A stretch of 64,000 bases of DNA from CALOFP01 sp942492635 (lineage in GTDB: Bacteria; UBP6; UBA1177; CALOFP01). The first letter of the stretch is position 1. Each line of letters begins with the position of its first letter. Below, in pieces: positions 25,004-34,316 of the stretch. The notes beneath the pieces are model-generated. The model had not been told where the DNA came from. It did not search any database and worked only from the letters and a program-made list of their open reading frames with translations. The DNA lies in assembly GCA_942492635.1 (NCBI GenBank), contig CALOFP010000003.1, forward strand, positions 62,001-126,000, written 5' to 3'. Both the position numbers and the translations under genes were made by a program.

Positions 25004-26542
25004 CTATGCGAGTTCTTTTTTTGGTCTGGGGAAGAACTTCCTGATCCGAATAATGTCCTCTTCTTTGAGTACGAACAGGTAGCAGAGTCCTATGTATATC
25101 AGTGCTGCGATTCCGGATCCGGATATGAGTATTGGAATATTCCAGGACTGGATGGGGATTAATATTTTTAGGCTGATGAGGAAGATTGCGCAGGGAATGG
25201 CGCAGAGAAAAACCGGCAGGTATATCTCCTTCAGTTGTTCTGTCACTGTACTTTGGGAGAATTTACACGCTTTGGGAAATACGAAAAAGATGTTGAGCAC
25301 CGAGCAGGGGATGAGTGTACCGAGGGCGACGCCGATGATTCCGTACAATTTTATGAGGATGATGCTGATGACGAGGTTGAGGATGCTCTCGGCGAATCCG
25401 ACAAGTGAAAGATACTTGTGGGATCCCGTCATGAGTAATACGCCCTTGTTGCCGCTACGGAAAAGAAGAAGTATGTAGAGCGATGTGTTGAGAATGTATG
25501 TGATTTTTACGGACATGGGATCTATCTCCTCAAGCCAGAGTACAAGAATCGGTTCTGCGAGGATCGTAACGACGACGAAGAGGAGGGTGGAGAGGAATGC
25601 GATGAATCGGTTTGAATCGGTAAGTATCTTTCTGAGTTTCTCTGTTTCGCCTTTTTTGTGGAGTGATGCGGCGATGGGAGGGAGGTTTGCCTGGAACTGG
25701 GTACTGAGACTTCCGACGAGGTGGGTGAGCTTTATTCCGATTTGGTAGATTGCAACCGATCCCACTCCCAGCATCACTCCCAGCACAATCTGGTCGGTTT
25801 TGAGAAGTATGGTTTTTGAGAACTGTATGAGGTAGATGAAAAAGCTGAAGCTGACAACTTCTTTCAGCAGAGATTTTCGAAAAAGCAGCGGATTGAGGCG
25901 CACACCGGGAATGTGACGGAATGCGACGATTGCGAAGAGAATGTTGTTGATGAATGTAAGAATGAGTGTGAAGACGGCGAGTTCCATGAGTCCGTAGCCC
26001 AGATGGAACAGTATGGACACTCCAAGAAGGTTTGTGAAAATTCTCATGATGCTGATGATGTTCCTGAGATAGATTTTTTTCAGTCCGGTAAGTATTTCGC
26101 TGAATGCTCCTGTGGGAAAAAGAAGGGCGGATCCTATTCCGAATATGAGGAAGGTTTTTTTGTAGTAGCCGAAATCGGTTCCTTCGGGAAAGCGGAAAAG
26201 GAGGTGGAGAAACTGCGTCCCGATGAGGGTGAGGATTACAATTATTGCCGATGCTCCCAAATAAGAGACCATCACTGTATTGAGAAGGTGGTTGTATTTC
26301 TTCGTATCTTTCGTCGCATCCAGTTCGGCGGTGTATTTCTGCAGGCTGAATCCGAAGCCGAACTCAAGAAGCAGGGAGTAGCCGAATATGGACCAGAGGA
26401 GTGCCCAGAATCCGTACTCTCCTCTTGAAAGTCCCAGGTATATGAACCTGGTGATGAAAAGTGTGGATATGAGGCTGCAACCTAGTCTGATATAGTTGGT
26501 GATTGTGTTTTTCAGAATCAGGCTTTTAAGGTTTTCTTTCAT
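25004..26542 (-). CDS. Polysaccharide flippase (Wzx-like, MOP superfamily)
   Basis: The 512-residue protein is almost wholly hydrophobic, with 12 to 14 predicted membrane helices, and starts LKSLILKNTITNYIRLGCSLISTLF as in oligosaccharide flippases. Family-type segments include KTDQIVLGVMLGVGSVAIYQIG in the middle. It would move lipid-linked repeat units across the inner membrane. It is divergent from the exopolysaccharide genes starting at 26723 and probably belongs to that locus. AGGTG precedes the ATG. Confidence 0.87.
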   Translation of the reverse strand: MKENLKSLILKNTITNYIRLGCSLISTLFITRFIYLGLSRGEYGFWALLWSIFGYSLLLEFGFGFSLQKYTAELDATKDTKKYNHLLNTVMVSYLGASAIIVILTLIGTQFLHLLFRFPEGTDFGYYKKTFLIFGIGSALLFPTGAFSEILTGLKKIYLRNIISIMRIFTNLLGVSILFHLGYGLMELAVFTLILTFINNILFAIVAFRHIPGVRLNPLLFRKSLLKEVVSFSFFIYLIQFSKTILLKTDQIVLGVMLGVGSVAIYQIGIKLTHLVGSLSTQFQANLPPIAASLHKKGETEKLRKILTDSNRFIAFLSTLLFVVVTILAEPILVLWLEEIDPMSVKITYILNTSLYILLLFRSGNKGVLLMTGSHKYLSLVGFAESILNLVISIILIKLYGIIGVALGTLIPCSVLNIFFVFPKACKFSQSTVTEQLKEIYLPVFLCAIPCAIFLISLKILIPIQSWNIPILISGSGIAALIYIGLCYLFVLKEEDIIRIRKFFPRPKKELA

Positions 26543-26666
26543 TTTTCACCTCCCGTGAAACTGTCCTTCTTTCCAAAAGCAAGCTGAAGAGCTGAGAAGC
26601 TTTGCTGGCGAACTTCTTTCCAATCGGACTCTTCTGAGCCTCCTCCTTGACTCAGGATAGCAGATT

Positions 26667-26695
26667 TTGGAGCAAAAGACACATTGTGATATAAT
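26667..26695 (+). promoter_or_regulatory. Promoter of the exopolysaccharide operon
   Basis: A perfect TATAAT (26690-26695) has TTGGAG 17 bases upstream, and the first glycosyltransferase starts 28 bases downstream. The -35 box is weak (TTG only). Confidence 0.55.
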
Positions 26696-26722
26696 CCGTA
26701 TAAAATATATTTCGAGGTGCGC

Positions 26723-27820
26723 ATGTATAGAATCGGTGTTGTCGGTATTCCTTACGACAGAGGTCAGAGCGGAATCAGTGTCTACATCAACGAGGTTGTA
26801 CGGGAACTCTCAAAGCAGCACCGGCTGCTTATTATAATGGATAGAGAGAGCATAGAGCTCTTTCCTGTCAATTCTCCCAATATCGACTTCCTGGAAATTC
26901 CCTCTTTCTACGCTTCTCCTTTCAGACAGATGGTGTGGCACACATTGCTTCTTCCTTTTTTACTTAAGAAGATGGATCTTGATTTTGTTCTGCTCAGTGC
27001 GGCCAACCGAAGAGTTTCGATATTCTATCCCCACTTCACCATCGCGACGGTTCACGATCTCTCACAGTTTCATCTGAAGGGGAAGTATGATTCTCTTAGA
27101 ATGTTTTATGTTAAAAAGGTTCTTCCTCTTCTTCTCCGCAGTGTGGATCGGTTCGTTTCGGTCAGCATGAATACGAAAAAGGACATGGTTAACTTCTTCT
27201 CAATACCGGAAAAGAGAATAGATGTGGTTCACAACGGGTTCAGGAAAAGAGCTGCAGGTAAGCTCTCCTCCTCTATAGATGGTGAATACATCCTTTTTGT
27301 AAGTCGTGTCGAACATCCGGGGAAAAATCACATGCGATTGATCGATGCCTACGGGATGCTGCCGAAGGATCTGAAAGATCGCTACACGCTAGTTTTTGCA
27401 GGCGGTTTGAAGGAGCGGAGCGAGGAGGTGTTACTGCATGCAGAAGGTACGGGAGAGAAAATCGTATTCACCGGTTTTGTTGATGATGAAGAGCTGGGTG
27501 GGCTTTATGAAAACTGCTCTCTTTTTGTCTATCCGTCGCTCTATGAGGGGTTCGGTCTTCCCATAATAGAGGCGATGTCCTACGGCAGGCCGGTTTTGTG
27601 CTCAGACAGAGGTTCGCTTCCCGAAGTGGCCGATAATGCCGCTCTTTTATGTGACCCGGAAGATGAATCCGATATTTCCGGAAAGATGGAAAATCTTCTT
27701 ACCGATGTTGAACTGAGAAAAAAACTGGGGAACCTGGGACTTAAGAGGGCCGAATCTTTTTCATGGGAGAGCCATGCGCAGCGGATTGTTGAGATTTTTG
27801 AAAAGAGCGGGAGGAAGTGA
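26723..27820 (+). CDS. Glycosyltransferase, GT4 family
   Basis: The protein has about 365 residues. It has the GT-B fold: the N-terminal half contains ATVHDLSQFHLKG, and the C-terminal half has VSRVEHPGKNH and PSLYEGFGLPIIEAMSYGRPVLCSDRGSLPEVA. The last carries the E-x7-E motif of retaining GT4 enzymes. ATG at 26723 is chosen over GTG at 26717 because GAGGTG fits as its ribosome site. It would add a sugar from a nucleotide donor to the lipid-linked repeat unit. It overlaps the priming transferase gene by four bases. Confidence 0.92.
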   Translation: MYRIGVVGIPYDRGQSGISVYINEVVRELSKQHRLLIIMDRESIELFPVNSPNIDFLEIPSFYASPFRQMVWHTLLLPFLLKKMDLDFVLLSAANRRVSIFYPHFTIATVHDLSQFHLKGKYDSLRMFYVKKVLPLLLRSVDRFVSVSMNTKKDMVNFFSIPEKRIDVVHNGFRKRAAGKLSSSIDGEYILFVSRVEHPGKNHMRLIDAYGMLPKDLKDRYTLVFAGGLKERSEEVLLHAEGTGEKIVFTGFVDDEELGGLYENCSLFVYPSLYEGFGLPIIEAMSYGRPVLCSDRGSLPEVADNAALLCDPEDESDISGKMENLLTDVELRKKLGNLGLKRAESFSWESHAQRIVEIFEKSGRK

Positions 27821-28632
27821 TGGTTTATGCCTATAGAAATGTGAGGGATGAGTTGATTCGCCGTTACATCAGTGAAGTTCGGGAGGAACGTCGGAGGGTG
27901 GATGAGATCAAGCGGGAGTACAACAACCGGGTGAGGCAGCGGCTGTTTGAGCACTTTACGGAAAGAGGATTCGTCTTGATGCGTTTTAAAACAAAGTTAA
28001 GGATTGTTTTATGGGAAGGAGCTGTTCTTTTTGCCCACGTTCTGAAAAGAATCCTTGACATTTTCATAGCTCTTTCTGCGATTATTCTTCTATCGCCGGT
28101 CTTTATTGTGACTTCACTGGCAATATTTCTTACGGATCGGGGAAACGTCATCTATTCCCAGGAACGTGTCGGGAAAAACGGGCGGCACTTCCGATTTCTC
28201 AAATTCAGGTCGATGGTCCGGAATGCGGACAAGATGAAGGAAGAATTATCGGAGATGAACGAGTCGGGAGACGGTGTCATCTTCAAGATGAAGCACGATC
28301 CCAGGATTACGAGGGTCGGTCGTCTTATAAGGCGATTCAGTATTGACGAGCTGCCCCAGCTCTTTAATGTTCTCAAGGGAGACATGTCCATCGTGGGGCC
28401 GAGACCCGCTCTTCCCGATGAGGTTGCACTCTACACGCTCGAAGAGCGAAAAAGGCTGCATGTTACTCCCGGAATCACGTGTATCTGGCAGGTGAGCGGA
28501 AGAAGCGAGATCCCTTTCAGGGAGCAGGTGAGGCTGGATCTGCAGTACATTTCCAGTACAAGCATTTGGACCGACATCAAACTCATTCTGAAAACAATTC
28601 CGGCGGTTATCACCGGAAAGGGGGCCTACTGA
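27817..28632 (+). CDS. Undecaprenyl-phosphate sugar phosphotransferase (priming enzyme)
   Basis: The 271-residue protein has an unusual basic, arginine-rich N-terminal helix of about 65 residues, then one membrane segment (KRILDIFIALSAIILLSPVF). The catalytic domain of the WcaJ/WbaP/PglC family follows, with QERVGKNGRHFRFLKFRSM, KHDPRITRVGRLIRRFSIDELPQLFNVLKGDMSIVGPRP and TPGITCIWQVSGRS. It transfers a sugar-1-phosphate onto undecaprenyl phosphate and starts repeat-unit synthesis. It has the short, single-domain PglC-like core rather than the five-helix form. ATGA overlap with the glycosyltransferase upstream. Confidence 0.94.
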   Translation: MMVYAYRNVRDELIRRYISEVREERRRVDEIKREYNNRVRQRLFEHFTERGFVLMRFKTKLRIVLWEGAVLFAHVLKRILDIFIALSAIILLSPVFIVTSLAIFLTDRGNVIYSQERVGKNGRHFRFLKFRSMVRNADKMKEELSEMNESGDGVIFKMKHDPRITRVGRLIRRFSIDELPQLFNVLKGDMSIVGPRPALPDEVALYTLEERKRLHVTPGITCIWQVSGRSEIPFREQVRLDLQYISSTSIWTDIKLILKTIPAVITGKGAY

Positions 28633-28640
28633 CATGGCTG

Positions 28641-28669
28641 TTGTTCTAAAAGTAAACAAGTGGTATAAT
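28641..28669 (+). promoter_or_regulatory. Internal promoter before the STAS gene
   Basis: TATAAT (28664-28669) lies 17 bases after TTGTTC (28641-28646), in the only sizeable gap (90 bases) early in the exopolysaccharide operon. Confidence 0.45.
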
Positions 28670-28722
28670 AAAACCGTAATTCATTTTGAGGTCCGGTCCT
28701 GCAATTTTTGAGGGAGGTGCTG

Positions 28723-29091
28723 ATGAGGGTCAAATTTTCAATCATATATGGGGTGGGGGTCCTGAAGATAGAGGGCGACCTCAACCAGAGCGTCTCCGCA
28801 CGTCTAAAGAAAATCCTGTCGGATCACCTGAAGGAGAGTGAGAACCTGGTTGTGGAACTTTCCGGATTGACATCCATCGACGCATCCGGTCTCGCCTGCC
28901 TTATTTTCGGGTTGAGACGGGCCACCGACCGCAAGGGAGATCTCAGGCTGGCGAAGGTCGACGTTAAAATCATGATGGTTTTCCAGATTACGAAGGCCTA
29001 TAGAATTTTCAGTTTTTACGATGACGTACAGAGCGCTGTCAACAGTTTTTCCGAACAGCCTGAGCTTCAGGCTACAAAGACGACTCTTTAA
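28723..29091 (+). CDS. STAS-domain anti-anti-sigma-like protein
   Basis: This is a 122-residue single STAS domain. GVGVLKIEGDLNQ gives the first strands and LVVELSGLTSIDASGLACLIFGLRRA is the SpoIIAA-type phosphorylation loop with S-IDASG. A C-terminal helix covers FSFYDDVQSAV. By family it would bind a switch-type kinase or sulfate-transporter-like partner; no partner is encoded nearby. The ATG at 28723 follows GGGAGGTGCTG. Its place inside an exopolysaccharide operon suggests regulation of synthesis by partner switching, which is inference. Confidence 0.88.
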   Translation: MRVKFSIIYGVGVLKIEGDLNQSVSARLKKILSDHLKESENLVVELSGLTSIDASGLACLIFGLRRATDRKGDLRLAKVDVKIMMVFQITKAYRIFSFYDDVQSAVNSFSEQPELQATKTTL

Positions 29092-29103
29092 GGGAGATAT
29101 TGC

Positions 29104-30117
29104 ATGGCTGACCTCAGAGCTGCGATTTTCTGTCTTTCCCGTTACGGGAGTTGGGTGAACCGTTACTTCTACGGAATCAATCCGTTTCTTTTGAAGTTCG
29201 TCAATATGCCTCTTTTTGAATATCAGCTTGAATTTCTCTCGCTCATAGGAATCAGAAATGTAACGGTTTTTGTGGATGACGAATTCAGGGAGATCGAATA
29301 CTTTGCGGAGAGGGGTGATCGGTGGGGTTTTGAAATCTCATATCGAACAGTACCCGGAGAGAGTACCGTAGAAGATATGACCCTTCTTGCCGACCCTGGT
29401 GAAGGTGCTGCCCTTCTGGTTATTTCCGGATTGATTTTTATTCATTATTCCACAAAAAGATGCGAATACTCCCTTTTTAAAAGTGAAGAACCATTCAAAA
29501 TAGGCAAGATCCCTGATGGTATTCAATACTATCCGCCGGGGTCACTCTCTCATGGAATTCCGAAAACCGAAACAATCTACGACAGTGAATTCAAGATCTC
29601 CGCAGTGCGAGATGTTTCGGACTACTACGAGTTGTCGATGGAAATTCTCAATAAGGGAGCGCAACATTTCGTCCTTCCGGGTTACAACAACGATGAGAGC
29701 ATCCATATAGGAATGGATGTGGAGATAGGGAAAAATATTCGGTTCAACAAACCGGTAATGATAGGTGACGACACTACATTCAAACCTCTTTCCAGCATCG
29801 GTCCCTCGGCGATAATCGGCAACAACGTGATTATAGACAGATCTACAATCGTCCGTTACAGCATTGTCTACGACGATACGTACGTTGGCGCCGATCTTGA
29901 AATAAGCGATAAAATTCTGTACCGGGACAGGGTAATTTCACCCTATACCGGGGATACCATAGATATCCGTGATGATTTTATTGTTTCACCGACCGCCGGG
30001 ACCGGAATAAAGAGCCGGTTCAAGAAAATTTCAGCGGCAACAGGAGGTTTTCTGCTTTTTTCAATTCCGGTTGTAATAGTTGTCCTATTGATATTTCTTC
30101 TAATTATACAGGGGTGA
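29104..30117 (+). CDS. Degenerate sugar-nucleotidyltransferase-like protein with C-terminal membrane anchor
   Basis: The 337-residue protein keeps the frame of sugar-1-phosphate nucleotidyltransferases: KFVNMPLFEYQLEFLSLIGIRNVTVFV corresponds to the conserved PLLEYQLE...GI region. A left-handed beta-helix-like part (IGNNVIIDRSTIV and after) follows. The N-terminal nucleotide loop GGxGTRLxP is replaced by CLSRYGSWVN, and the metal-binding Asp strand reads LLVISGLIF, so catalysis is unlikely. A hydrophobic helix (about 315-336) ends the protein. It overlaps the next gene by the stop codon region. A scaffold or sugar-sensing role at the membrane is possible but unproven. Confidence 0.7.
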   Translation: MADLRAAIFCLSRYGSWVNRYFYGINPFLLKFVNMPLFEYQLEFLSLIGIRNVTVFVDDEFREIEYFAERGDRWGFEISYRTVPGESTVEDMTLLADPGEGAALLVISGLIFIHYSTKRCEYSLFKSEEPFKIGKIPDGIQYYPPGSLSHGIPKTETIYDSEFKISAVRDVSDYYELSMEILNKGAQHFVLPGYNNDESIHIGMDVEIGKNIRFNKPVMIGDDTTFKPLSSIGPSAIIGNNVIIDRSTIVRYSIVYDDTYVGADLEISDKILYRDRVISPYTGDTIDIRDDFIVSPTAGTGIKSRFKKISAATGGFLLFSIPVVIVVLLIFLLIIQG

Positions 30118-30119
30118 AG

Positions 30120-31265
30120 ATGAGAAAGAGGTTGGCTTTATATGTTTTTATCGATGCCTTCGGATATGAGATCTACAGGCGCTATGGATTTATGTCTGCT
30201 CACAATCTCAATGTTAGAAAGCTGCGCACAGTGTTCGGTTTCTCCTCAGCTGCAGATCCTTCGATTTTTACCGGCAGGTACCCGGATGAACACGGTCACT
30301 GGTCCAGTTTCTTCTATTCTCCTGACTCATCACCGTTCCGAATTCTCAAACTGCTCTCCTTCCTCCCTCCGGCGATTTTCGAACGCGGTAGAGTGCGCCA
30401 CTGGATAAGCCTTCTTCTGCGCCGTTTCTACGGTTTCACAGGTTATTTCGAGATCTACTCCGTTCCATTTTCCCGCCTTCCCTTTTTCGACTATCTGGAA
30501 AAAAGGGATTACTTCGTTCCCGGAGGAATTTTGAATACCGACACCATTTTCGACTACTGTACTGAAAGGAATATTCCCTATCACGTTTCCGACTGGAGAA
30601 AATCCGAAGAGGAGAGTGTTCAATCCGCTCTGGATGTAATTGAAGAGGGTGAGGCACGATTTTTATACCTCTATCTTCCGAAGCTGGATGCCGTAATGCA
30701 TCAGTACGGTCCCGTGCACAGTGTCGTGAATGAGAAGATAAGATCCCTTGAGGGAATGGTGGAAACTGTTCTGTCGAAGGCGAAAGTGAACTATGACGAT
30801 GTTTCCCTATATGTCATATCCGATCACGGAATGAAGGAGACGGAGGAAACAGTGGACCTTATTACAATGGTTGAAAAACTGGGATACCGATTCGGGGATG
30901 ATTTCGTTGCGATGTACGATTCCACGATGGCAAGATTCTGGTTTATGAAAGAGGGGGTCCGAGAGAGAGTTGAGGCACTGCTTTCAGGAGTGTCCGGAGG
31001 GGCTGTGGTGACGGATGACGAACTTCGCGAACTTCGAGCTTACTTTAAAAACTATCGATTCGGTGAACTGATTTTTCTAATGCATCCAGGCTTTTTGATC
31101 AATCCCAGCTATATGGGAAAAAAGGCAATGAGAGGGATGCACGGATATCATCCGGATGATCCTGATTCCTATGCTATGATGCTTTCGAATCGTGAGATTC
31201 CGGAATCGATTAAATCTATTACTGATATAAGAAAAACGATGGAGAAGGAAATTGAAGGAAGTTGA
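30120..31265 (+). CDS. Type I phosphodiesterase/nucleotide pyrophosphatase-like protein
   Basis: The 381-residue protein has the alkaline-phosphatase superfamily metal sites. These are an early Asp in FIDAFG, the nucleophile region FSSAADPSIFTGRYPDEHGH, LDAVMHQYGP with Asp and His, VISDHGM, and a late MHGYHP. No signal peptide is visible, so it probably acts in the cytoplasm on a phosphodiester or pyrophosphate, perhaps a nucleotide sugar or lipid-linked intermediate. It sits between the degenerate nucleotidyltransferase and the Wzc-like gene and overlaps the latter by 14 bases. Confidence 0.82.
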   Translation: MRKRLALYVFIDAFGYEIYRRYGFMSAHNLNVRKLRTVFGFSSAADPSIFTGRYPDEHGHWSSFFYSPDSSPFRILKLLSFLPPAIFERGRVRHWISLLLRRFYGFTGYFEIYSVPFSRLPFFDYLEKRDYFVPGGILNTDTIFDYCTERNIPYHVSDWRKSEEESVQSALDVIEEGEARFLYLYLPKLDAVMHQYGPVHSVVNEKIRSLEGMVETVLSKAKVNYDDVSLYVISDHGMKETEETVDLITMVEKLGYRFGDDFVAMYDSTMARFWFMKEGVRERVEALLSGVSGGAVVTDDELRELRAYFKNYRFGELIFLMHPGFLINPSYMGKKAMRGMHGYHPDDPDSYAMMLSNREIPESIKSITDIRKTMEKEIEGS

Positions 31266-33063
31266 AAACAGCAATCTGTCGCAACAGCGTGAGGGGTATG
31301 AAAACCGGGAGGGAGGCGTGCCCTTCGACACCCGGATATTCATCATCACCCTGAAAAAACGGTTGCCGCTGATTTTTCTTACCGGAGTGGGCTTCTTTCT
31401 GATTGCGGCCCTGGCGGCAAAACATTTTATAGAGGACAAATGGGAGGCGAGGGCCATAATTGTAAGACATCAGAAGAATATTACAGAACAGGCTGAGGCT
31501 TCCTACCTATACCAGCAGTTCAGCAGCAAGACGGTTCTGGAGACCATCAAGCTGAGGAAAAATCTTGAGACGGTTATCTCCGGCCTCAATCTTGAAATGT
31601 CTCCCAGTGCTCTCGCTTCGGCCATAGGAATAAGAAAGGGTCGAAAATCCAACATAATACATCTGATTGTCCGCACAGGTGACCGCGAGAAGGCCCATCT
31701 CATAGCAAACAAAATGGCGGATGTATTCATAGACAGTTTCGTTCCTATTCAGGATAACTCGGTAAGAAAGATACTGCACTTCTACCGGCAGCAGAAAAAG
31801 GTTATTCTCGCAAAGATGAAGGAGGAGGATGAGCTTGCGGAGAGTCTCCGTGAGCTTCGCGATATTAAAAATAAAATTGTTGCCAACAAGAGAAGAATCG
31901 CAAATCTCGGAGGGGTACGTTCCAGGGAAAAGCGGTCAGAGCTGGAGAAGCTTCTGGAGAAGTATTCCGAAACAAATCCTCGAATTGTAAATCTAAAAAA
32001 GGAGATAGCTCTCCTGGAACGTCAGGAAGTTTCTGAGATAAGGAGACAGCGGGAAGCACTTCTTGCGCAGAACGAAAGATTGCGGGCCCTTCTCGAAAAG
32101 GAGAAGAAGCTGGCAAAAGCTGAAGAGGCCTATAAGAAACTTCTGGAGAAACAGGGGAAAAAGAGCCACTATCTTGATCTGCTCCATAAGACGGAGGAGA
32201 AGATCATCGAGGCGAAGATAGCCCTGGCCAGCAATATAAGGGATTTTGAAATAATCGAGAGGGCCAAGCCACCAGAAAAACCGGCAAAATCCTACAGGTG
32301 GCTTGTGGCTCTTGTGGGAGGTTTCCTGGGATTTTCATTTTCACTCATCTTTCACTCACTGCGTGAAATTTTTGATTTCAGGGTGAAATCCTCCTTCGAC
32401 TACAGGGGACTTGACGCATTGAGCCTGGTCGGTCAGATTCCGACAAAGGGGGACGTGAATGAACTGGAGTTTTACAGGAGATTCCAGGCCTTTTTCCACC
32501 ATGTTCAGGAAACGGGTGATATGGAAAAACCGGCAAGCGTGATATTCACATCCGATGTGGCTGGCGCCGGGACAGGCTTTCTCGTTAGGGAGACTCTGAA
32601 ATTTCTGAAGAGTCAGTCGAAGAGGGTGCTGCTTATCCGTTGTATGGAACATATCTCACTGGAGGATTTACCCTATGCTGTAAACGATATCCTCTTCCGG
32701 CGAAATTCCAATGTGTTTGTCAAGGTGACCAGACCTCTGGATGATTCGATAGACGTCTCTTTTCTCAAAACCGACGCATCGACAATCACCCAGGTGCTTG
32801 AGGGGCGCAGTGTAAAGTGGTTTCTCGAAAATCTTAAAGAGTACGAGTACGTCATCTGGCAGTTTTATCCGCTCTCTTTCAACATTCAGCAGGCAGTGAC
32901 TGTTATGCGACAGTGCGATCTTACCGTTCTGATTTCCAGGTTCCGCCACTCCTCTTCCGATTACCTGAGAAATATCAACATGTTCCTTGAGAACCGAGGA
33001 GTTGAGAGGGTGGTCTCCGTTATAAACAGGGTTGAAAAGGATTATATGGAAAAAACAGTTTGA
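31252..33063 (+). CDS. Wzc/GumC-like chain-length protein with degenerate kinase domain
   Basis: The 603-residue protein starts with TTG after GGAGAAGGAAA. It has a Wzz-type first membrane helix (LPLIFLTGVGFFLIAALAA), a long coiled coil (about 170-340), and a second helix after the proline-rich PPEKPAKSYRWLVAL. The C-terminal domain has the place but not the residues of a BY-kinase. The P-loop reads SDVAGAGTGF without GK(S/T), the Walker A' acidic pair is replaced in VLLIRCMEH, and the Walker B Asp is lost in YEYVIWQFYP. There is no C-terminal tyrosine cluster. It probably spans the periplasm and controls export with the Wza-like protein encoded next, without kinase activity. Confidence 0.85.
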   Translation: MKEVENSNLSQQREGYENREGGVPFDTRIFIITLKKRLPLIFLTGVGFFLIAALAAKHFIEDKWEARAIIVRHQKNITEQAEASYLYQQFSSKTVLETIKLRKNLETVISGLNLEMSPSALASAIGIRKGRKSNIIHLIVRTGDREKAHLIANKMADVFIDSFVPIQDNSVRKILHFYRQQKKVILAKMKEEDELAESLRELRDIKNKIVANKRRIANLGGVRSREKRSELEKLLEKYSETNPRIVNLKKEIALLERQEVSEIRRQREALLAQNERLRALLEKEKKLAKAEEAYKKLLEKQGKKSHYLDLLHKTEEKIIEAKIALASNIRDFEIIERAKPPEKPAKSYRWLVALVGGFLGFSFSLIFHSLREIFDFRVKSSFDYRGLDALSLVGQIPTKGDVNELEFYRRFQAFFHHVQETGDMEKPASVIFTSDVAGAGTGFLVRETLKFLKSQSKRVLLIRCMEHISLEDLPYAVNDILFRRNSNVFVKVTRPLDDSIDVSFLKTDASTITQVLEGRSVKWFLENLKEYEYVIWQFYPLSFNIQQAVTVMRQCDLTVLISRFRHSSSDYLRNINMFLENRGVERVVSVINRVEKDYMEKTV

Positions 33064-33070
33064 GGCGGAT

Positions 33071-34120
33071 ATGAAATTACTGATTTTCTTCTACATTTCA
33101 ATTCTGTTTGTCGGGTGTGCTTCTGTTGAGAAGAGAGTGACAAACAGGGGATCGAAGAGGTTTGAAGGACAGGAGATTCCCACCGGAGAAGAGATGAAGG
33201 GCCGGCTTGAGAGTCTAAGAACACTTGAAACTGTTCCACGGGAAAGTGTGTATCGAATTTCTCCCGGAGACAAACTCAGCATCTTCATCTACAACGAGAG
33301 TGATCTTGTGAGGAACAGCTACGGGATACTTCACACGGAGGGAACCGTAGTAAAACCGGACGGTACGGTCTCAGTGAAACTTGTTGGAGAGGTTCGGGTA
33401 GCGGGAAAGACGATACCTGAAGCCACCCGTGACATAGAGACGCTTTTCAGGGCCTACCTCAAGTCGCCAAGGGTCTCCCTTCTTCCGCACGAGGTGAAGA
33501 AGCAGATGTTCACTATTATCGGGATGGTAACTCACCCTGGATCTTTCGAGGTAACGCCCGGAATGCGCATTCTGGATGCAATTGCCGCCGCCGGAGGTTT
33601 TCCGCGAGGGAAGGTGAATGAGGATACCGTTGAGCTTGCCGACCTTGAACATGCATACATTTCAAGGGAGGGGAAGATACTCCCCGTGAACTTCCCGGAC
33701 CTTATTCAAAATGGGGTGATGGTTAACAACATTCCCGTTGCAGAGGGTGACTATATTCATATACCGTCCAATCTCAACCGGGAGGTCTACATCGTCGGCG
33801 AAGTTCTCTCTCCCGGAGCCTACGGTTATCGCAGGGATCTTTCTCTCATGCAATTGATAGCCAAGGCTTCCGGAATGCAGGACAGGGCGACGGCACAGAT
33901 CATTCTTGTACGGGGAAGCCTCCGTGATCCGAAGGTTTTTAGTTTCGATACCGACCTCATCCTCAAGGGTGAGATGCTGGATGTCAGGTTGCAGCCGGAG
34001 GATATTATCTTTGTTCCCAAGAGCTACCTCGGTACATGGAACATGATTTTAAACCTTCTGCTTCCGAGTATGCAGACCGTTCAGTCCGGAATTATTCTGC
34101 AGAAGCTGATGGATGATTGA
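33071..34120 (+). CDS. Polysaccharide export lipoprotein (Wza-like)
   Basis: From ATG 33071 (GAGGCGG upstream) the protein has 349 residues, a short signal peptide and a lipobox FVGC. It carries a poly-export domain (YRISPGDKLSIFIYNESDL, VKPDGTVSVKLVGEVRVAGKTIPEA) and two SLBB domains (FTIIGMVTHPGSFEVTPGMRILDAIAAAGG and VYIVGEVLSPGAYGY). A hydrophobic C-terminal segment could be the outer-membrane helix. By family it forms the octameric export channel. It starts seven bases after the Wzc-like gene, the usual partner order. Confidence 0.93.
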   Translation: MKLLIFFYISILFVGCASVEKRVTNRGSKRFEGQEIPTGEEMKGRLESLRTLETVPRESVYRISPGDKLSIFIYNESDLVRNSYGILHTEGTVVKPDGTVSVKLVGEVRVAGKTIPEATRDIETLFRAYLKSPRVSLLPHEVKKQMFTIIGMVTHPGSFEVTPGMRILDAIAAAGGFPRGKVNEDTVELADLEHAYISREGKILPVNFPDLIQNGVMVNNIPVAEGDYIHIPSNLNREVYIVGEVLSPGAYGYRRDLSLMQLIAKASGMQDRATAQIILVRGSLRDPKVFSFDTDLILKGEMLDVRLQPEDIIFVPKSYLGTWNMILNLLLPSMQTVQSGIILQKLMDD

Positions 34121-34316
34121 TAACCGGGATGTCGGTGGAGTGATTGTGCATTGTTGTGAAGGTAATGTTTTGAATAAATTGGCGATTAAGTGTAGTTTGT
34201 TACGGGTTTGATTCCTGTTGGAGAAAACAGTTTATTAAAGACGTTGATTATCAGACCTGCAGCTACCGGGGTTTCTACAATGCCGGTTAAGCTTCAGGAC
34301 GAAAGGGATTTTACAA

